A stretch of DNA of 35,862 nt from a virus. Below are positions 31,897 to 35,862 of the stretch, piece after piece (position 1 is the stretch's first letter; every line of letters begins with the position of its first letter). The notes beneath the pieces are model-generated. The model had not been told where the DNA came from. It was given only the letters and a program-made list of their open reading frames with translations, and did no database searches. Made by a program: the position numbers and the translations under genes. The stretch is from IMG/VR virus record IMGVR_UViG_3300029260_000303, positions 1 to 35,862 of that record; one strand, 5' to 3'.

Positions 31897-34800
31897 ATGG
31901 ACGAAAAAGAACTAGAAGCATTATTTTCTATTTTAAAAGAAGATACAGGTATTTCAACTAAAGAAAGTCTTTCTCATATAATATCGAACGATGGTATTGA
32001 GGTTATTTACGACCAAGTACAAGAAGGGATTTTCAATGATATTAAAACATTTGTAGGAGCTTTCAATTCGTTAAAAAAAAAAGAAGAAGGTTCCGTATCG
32101 GAAAGTGGTACATCGGATGGTTCTAGCTATGAGCCATTAAGTATATCTGATTTAGAAGGACTTATTCCGCAGTCTCAACAAGTGCAGAGAGATGCTGTCA
32201 GCACAAATATAGGGAGGAAAGGAGAGGCAGAAATCCAAAGTTCTAAAGACAAAGAAACTGCATTAATTAGAGCTAAATCAGAAGAAAAAAAGAAGATTAT
32301 AGCAAGAGAAAGATATTTAAGAGAGGAAGAAGAAAAAAAGCAGAGGCTTTTAGATGAAGATTTTTTTGGGTCTGATACTGAACAACAAACAGAGGATTTT
32401 ACTCCTACGACCGATGCTCCTGCTCAAGATGATTCACAAGGTATGCTGGCTATGTCTACACCAAAAGAGGAATTTGAAGTAGAAAAAAAAGAAGATGGTT
32501 CAGTATCTCTTGTTACTGTAGAGAAAGATGCAAGAATAAGACAAGAGACAGAGACGATAAGAGAGCAAGAACGTTTAGACCTAGAGGAAGAACAGCAGAA
32601 GATACTAGAAGAAACCAAGCAGTTTGTTCAATCAGAGGATTTTCAGCAGGGGCTTGAGTCTATAGACTTAGAATCAGAGACCGCTATATCCGACCTAGAC
32701 AAAAAGTATGGAATCTACGGTTTTACGTTTTCTAGCATTGGAGGAACAGGACATGGTATGATTGCTCGTTCCAGTAATGGCGATCTAATAAAGATAAATA
32801 AAAATGATACTCAAGAACTAAAAGATTTTATAGTTGCCAATGCTGAAGTATCAAAAGAAGTACAAGACCAAGACTTTTTAAATAAAGCTTTAAAAGTTAG
32901 AAAGTCTAGAAGAGTGGGTATTAGAGGTGAAGATGGTTATATTTCTACTGTTATAATGGCCAGTGCCGACAATATTGCATTCCCTACTATATTTCCTAAA
33001 GACCCAAATAGTAAATCTAAAGACCCTAAAGATTGGCATGTGTTTGACACAAGCACAAGAGAGGGCGTGGAGAAAGCTATTGCTATGGCTAAAGAACGTG
33101 GCGAGATATACGAATTCGAAACAGATGAAGAAGCCAATGATTTTGCTGAGGGGGAATGGAAAGAAAGTTCAATAGAAGATATTGAGGGAGAGAAGTTTTT
33201 TAAGGATAACTATAACCTTGATTATAGGCGTACAATGGGTGCTGACCGAAGGTATAATGAAGTAAATGATGAACTTAAATTCATAAAAGAGCAGTTAGGT
33301 TTGAGTCAACAAGCAGAATGGAACATGTCAGAAAGGAAGTGGGAGGCTACTTATAAACCATCAGCAGAATTCATAAAAGAAAACCCTGATGTATATTTGC
33401 CGAATGGAGATATTAGAAGTGATGTAGGTGAACGTATAGGTGAGCTTGAACAGGAGAAAGAGAAATTAAGACAATTTGTGGTCGGAAATAAGAAGAACCA
33501 AGAGGCTATTGAGGAGTTTAATAGATACTTACAAGGCAAATCAGAAAAGATGGCAGTGTTGTCTGCTAAACATAATAATGAAGCAAAAGAGGAGGAATTT
33601 ATACTTAATGAGAACATGATTAAATCTCTTTCTAAAGCAGGTGTAAAGACAACAGTAGTAGATGCAGAAGGTAACGAAATTCAACGTTCTATTGATAAAA
33701 TTACTAAGGAGGAAATAGCAGAAGCATTAAAAAATAATCCTAAGTTATATGATGACTTGGAAAAATACAACTTGATACTTTCAGGTATTTACGAAAAGAA
33801 AAAAATAGCTTCTGATAACTACTACTTAGGAAGTACCTATTTCGACAGAAAAACAAGGGAGTATATCGAAACGGAATTTGTTGACAATTGGGCTTCTGTA
33901 ACATCACAGTGGGATTCAGGAATGGCTAGAGGTAATGCCGCTGCTATGTTGATGGGCATGTCTTTAGGGATTGAAAATTTAGAAGACTTGGATGTAGAGA
34001 AGCTTAGTGAGTATATGTCTAATCAAAAAGGAGTGCAAGGGAGAGCTTTCTCTAGATTTATGAACGCTAAAGATGGTACTGATAAGTATTACCATGCTCT
34101 TTTAAGTGATCCGGCAGAAATAATATCTAGTCTTATGGCAAACAGTTTAGGAATGTTACTACCTATCGGGGTAGAAATAGTGTCAGACCCTAAGATGATG
34201 AGCTTAGTTGTAGCAAGTGGAGTTGCAAGTGGAGTTGCGGCATCCGGAACCGCTAATCCCTATGCGATAGCAGGAGCAGCAGCTTTTGGTTCACTTAGAA
34301 CTTTACAAGCATCGATTGCTTTCGCAGTAGAGTTAGAAAACTCAATACTAGAAGCAGCAGAAAATGCAGGTTATAACATGTTAGACCCTGAGCAAGCAAA
34401 AAAAGCATTAGCAAATAAAACGGTTTGGGATGAAGGAACGGAGATTGGTGTAAAAAGAGGGTTAACTATAGCAGCCATAGATTATGCTACGGCAGGGTTG
34501 GCAGGTAGAGTTTTTAAAGTAGCAAGGACAGCGACAAGGGCAAAAAGAACTGCTGCGTTTTTAGGAGAAAGGCTTGTGTTTGACCCTATATCTGAGGGTT
34601 TTGGAGAGGCTGCTGCGTTAGTTGTTTCAGGACAAGGGTTTGATGCATTTCAAGTAGCCGATGAAGTTTTGGGAGGATTAGGTAGTCAAGCTACTACAGG
34701 ATCAGTAGCTCTTTATATGGAAACAAATAAGGGGGTTAAAATTGCTACTGCTTTTGAGCTTACAGACAGAGATGCTGTAGCAAAAAGTAATGCTAGTTTT

Positions 34801-35862
34801 GATGAGGTGTCTAAGTTTGCCACCAACATGCACAGACTTGGGCAGATTGACGAGTCTGTTAACAATTCGATCCAAGAGAACTTGGTATTAAGAGAAGATG
34901 CTAAGGAGCTATTAGGCTTATCAAAAAAAGAGAAGAGCAATGATGTAGTGAGCAGGACAATGGACTTATTGAAAGCTCAAGAGACACTAGGAAAGAATGA
35001 CAACTCAAAAAAAATATACAAAGATGAGCTAACTAAGATAGATGAGGAATTGTCGTATATGGTAAAGGAGGGTAAGCTTGCTCCGGATAGTAAAACAGTA
35101 GACATCGGGAATGTAAAAGACCCTGCCGGAGTTGTTATTCCTATGGAAAATACTTCTAAGTCATACAAGATAAATGGCAGAAGATACACAAAAGCACGAT
35201 TCAAAAAGAAGTACGACAGGATGTCTGAGAGGAAAAAGAAGAAGGCCACCTTTGATATAAAGAATGACCCGGATTTTAAATCTCAAATAAATAAAGAGGC
35301 AGGCATTATGCCGAGTACCCCTACCTCAACTACTACTACCCCTACCTCAACTACCCCTACCTCAACTACTACTACCCCTACCCCTACCCCAACTACTACT
35401 CAAGTTACTGATACCGATGTGACAGCAATTGCAGAACAGAGCTTTGGGACCATTGATGAAGTACCCAATGACATCCGTGAGTCGGCTACTGTCATCCAAG
35501 AACAGCAGGATGGTACGTTCCAAGTAAACGATGAGAACTATGCCACTATAGATGCTGTACCCCAGGAGGTAATGGCATCAGATGCTGTGATAACAGAGAA
35601 GAAAGATGGCAGTGTAGATTTGCAGTACAACGAGGACAAGTTCACTATTGAGGCAACTCCTATTACAGACACTTTTGAGTCTATGGACCAGATACCTCAG
35701 AACATAAAAGATGCGGCATCTACGCAGATAGTAGAGAACGACAAAGGGGAGTTTGAGGTGACATACAAGGAGGCTGAGGCGTTGGGTCAACAGATGGGTA
35801 AGAAGAAGTCGGAGCCTAGGTTTAGAGCTAAGGAGAATAAGAAAGCAAAGGCTGACATAGAA
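31897..35862 (+). CDS. Giant virion-internal protein (truncated by window end)
   Basis: At least 1322 residues, open to the last base, so the C-terminus lies outside. N-terminal 250 residues are charged coiled coil (Glu/Lys-rich). Next is a KYGIYGFTF..GGTGHGMIARSSNGD segment (about 270-300), then a segment with FPTIFPKD (about 361) and FETDEEANDFAEG (about 407-419), which recalls the PT...F.T..eA..YA motif of internal virion proteins. A hydrophobic Ala/Gly-rich region (about 739-812) could insert into the host membrane on ejection. A Thr/Pro/Ser linker (1139-1168) precedes three degenerate repeats (1183 onward). Likely role: ejected protein, perhaps DNA-injection conduit or enzyme carrier. 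Confidence 0.8.
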   Translation, partial: MDEKELEALFSILKEDTGISTKESLSHIISNDGIEVIYDQVQEGIFNDIKTFVGAFNSLKKKEEGSVSESGTSDGSSYEPLSISDLEGLIPQSQQVQRDAVSTNIGRKGEAEIQSSKDKETALIRAKSEEKKKIIARERYLREEEEKKQRLLDEDFFGSDTEQQTEDFTPTTDAPAQDDSQGMLAMSTPKEEFEVEKKEDGSVSLVTVEKDARIRQETETIREQERLDLEEEQQKILEETKQFVQSEDFQQGLESIDLESETAISDLDKKYGIYGFTFSSIGGTGHGMIARSSNGDLIKINKNDTQELKDFIVANAEVSKEVQDQDFLNKALKVRKSRRVGIRGEDGYISTVIMASADNIAFPTIFPKDPNSKSKDPKDWHVFDTSTREGVEKAIAMAKERGEIYEFETDEEANDFAEGEWKESSIEDIEGEKFFKDNYNLDYRRTMGADRRYNEVNDELKFIKEQLGLSQQAEWNMSERKWEATYKPSAEFIKENPDVYLPNGDIRSDVGERIGELEQEKEKLRQFVVGNKKNQEAIEEFNRYLQGKSEKMAVLSAKHNNEAKEEEFILNENMIKSLSKAGVKTTVVDAEGNEIQRSIDKITKEEIAEALKNNPKLYDDLEKYNLILSGIYEKKKIASDNYYLGSTYFDRKTREYIETEFVDNWASVTSQWDSGMARGNAAAMLMGMSLGIENLEDLDVEKLSEYMSNQKGVQGRAFSRFMNAKDGTDKYYHALLSDPAEIISSLMANSLGMLLPIGVEIVSDPKMMSLVVASGVASGVAASGTANPYAIAGAAAFGSLRTLQASIAFAVELENSILEAAENAGYNMLDPEQAKKALANKTVWDEGTEIGVKRGLTIAAIDYATAGLAGRVFKVARTATRAKRTAAFLGERLVFDPISEGFGEAAALVVSGQGFDAFQVADEVLGGLGSQATTGSVALYMETNKGVKIATAFELTDRDAVAKSNASFDEVSKFATNMHRLGQIDESVNNSIQENLVLREDAKELLGLSKKEKSNDVVSRTMDLLKAQETLGKNDNSKKIYKDELTKIDEELSYMVKEGKLAPDSKTVDIGNVKDPAGVVIPMENTSKSYKINGRRYTKARFKKKYDRMSERKKKKATFDIKNDPDFKSQINKEAGIMPSTPTSTTTTPTSTTPTSTTTTPTPTPTTTQVTDTDVTAIAEQSFGTIDEVPNDIRESATVIQEQQDGTFQVNDENYATIDAVPQEVMASDAVITEKKDGSVDLQYNEDKFTIEATPITDTFESMDQIPQNIKDAASTQIVENDKGEFEVTYKEAEALGQQMGKKKSEPRFRAKENKKAKADIE
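35311..35400 (+). repeat. Low-complexity Thr-Pro-Ser linker
   Basis: Thirty codons encode a TPTST-type linker; the 15-base unit ACCCCTACCTCAACT occurs three times (35317, 35338, 35353). It joins the main part of the giant protein to its repeat domain and is liable to slippage. Confidence 0.85.
35443..35781 (+). repeat. Three degenerate protein repeats
   Basis: Three units of about 33-36 residues begin at 35443, 35539 and 35674. They share the pattern (F/Y)xxxDxxPxxxxxxAxxxxxxxDGxxxxxY, for example TIDEVPNDI, TIDAVPQEV and SMDQIPQNI. The spacings are 96 and 135 bases, both whole codons. The DNA itself has diverged, so this is an old duplication. Confidence 0.7.

Overview
The window is a 35.9 kb stretch of a tailed double-stranded DNA phage genome. 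It carries a lysis cassette, tail fibres, terminase, portal, scaffold, major capsid protein, neck/tail proteins and virion-internal (ejection-type) proteins, packed almost without gaps on the + strand. There is no rRNA, tRNA, CRISPR array, insertion sequence or bacterial housekeeping operon. A member of the Bacteroidota is the likely host. Start codons are preceded by A-rich leaders instead of Shine-Dalgarno sequences, and the -7 box TAnnTTTG typical of Bacteroidota sigma factors occurs upstream of five genes, once with a TTG exactly 19 bases upstream. No tail sheath, tape measure or baseplate gene is seen. The large gp10/gp12-like 'muzzle' protein next to two neck proteins suggests a short-tailed podovirus, perhaps related to the crAss-like phages; that placement is inference.

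Layout. 1-860: AT-rich non-coding region with palindromes and a cluster of ATGTCGA-type repeats. 861-3116: a small probable virion protein, then a groEL-groES operon of the phage's own. 3082-3519 (- strand): a winged-helix regulator-like gene, convergent with groES and divergent from what follows. 3561-4999: seven small, mostly lysine-rich proteins. 5001-6493: a beta-rich structural protein, a LamG-like lectin and a small unknown. 6501-8315: lysis cassette (holin-like membrane protein, amidase, two overlapping spanin-like membrane proteins). 8317-9568: coiled-coil protein, repeat-rich fibre and a small unknown. 9570-10133: a protein that looks like two GroES barrels in tandem. 10130-17661: packaging and head genes (small terminase candidate, large terminase, portal, scaffold, major capsid protein), ending in a strong terminator. 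17720-25655: neck and tail, including an 1815-residue muzzle/adhesin protein. 25666-28413: fibre and host-contact proteins. 28428-28835: GNAT acetyltransferase. 28838 to the end: three virion-internal proteins, the last one running off the window.

How it fits together. Virion assembly is the theme. GroEL/GroES, and perhaps the double-barrel GroES-like protein directly upstream of the terminase genes, would fold capsid or tail proteins. The Lys-rich miniproteins are candidates for DNA condensation or for co-packaging with DNA. Replication and nucleotide-metabolism genes are absent and presumably lie outside the window. The most unusual items are the complete chaperonin operon with reversed gene order, the tandem GroES-like protein, intrinsic terminators placed directly against the next promoter, a terminator hidden inside an opposing gene, the miniprotein array, and a possible frameshift at 31814-31822.
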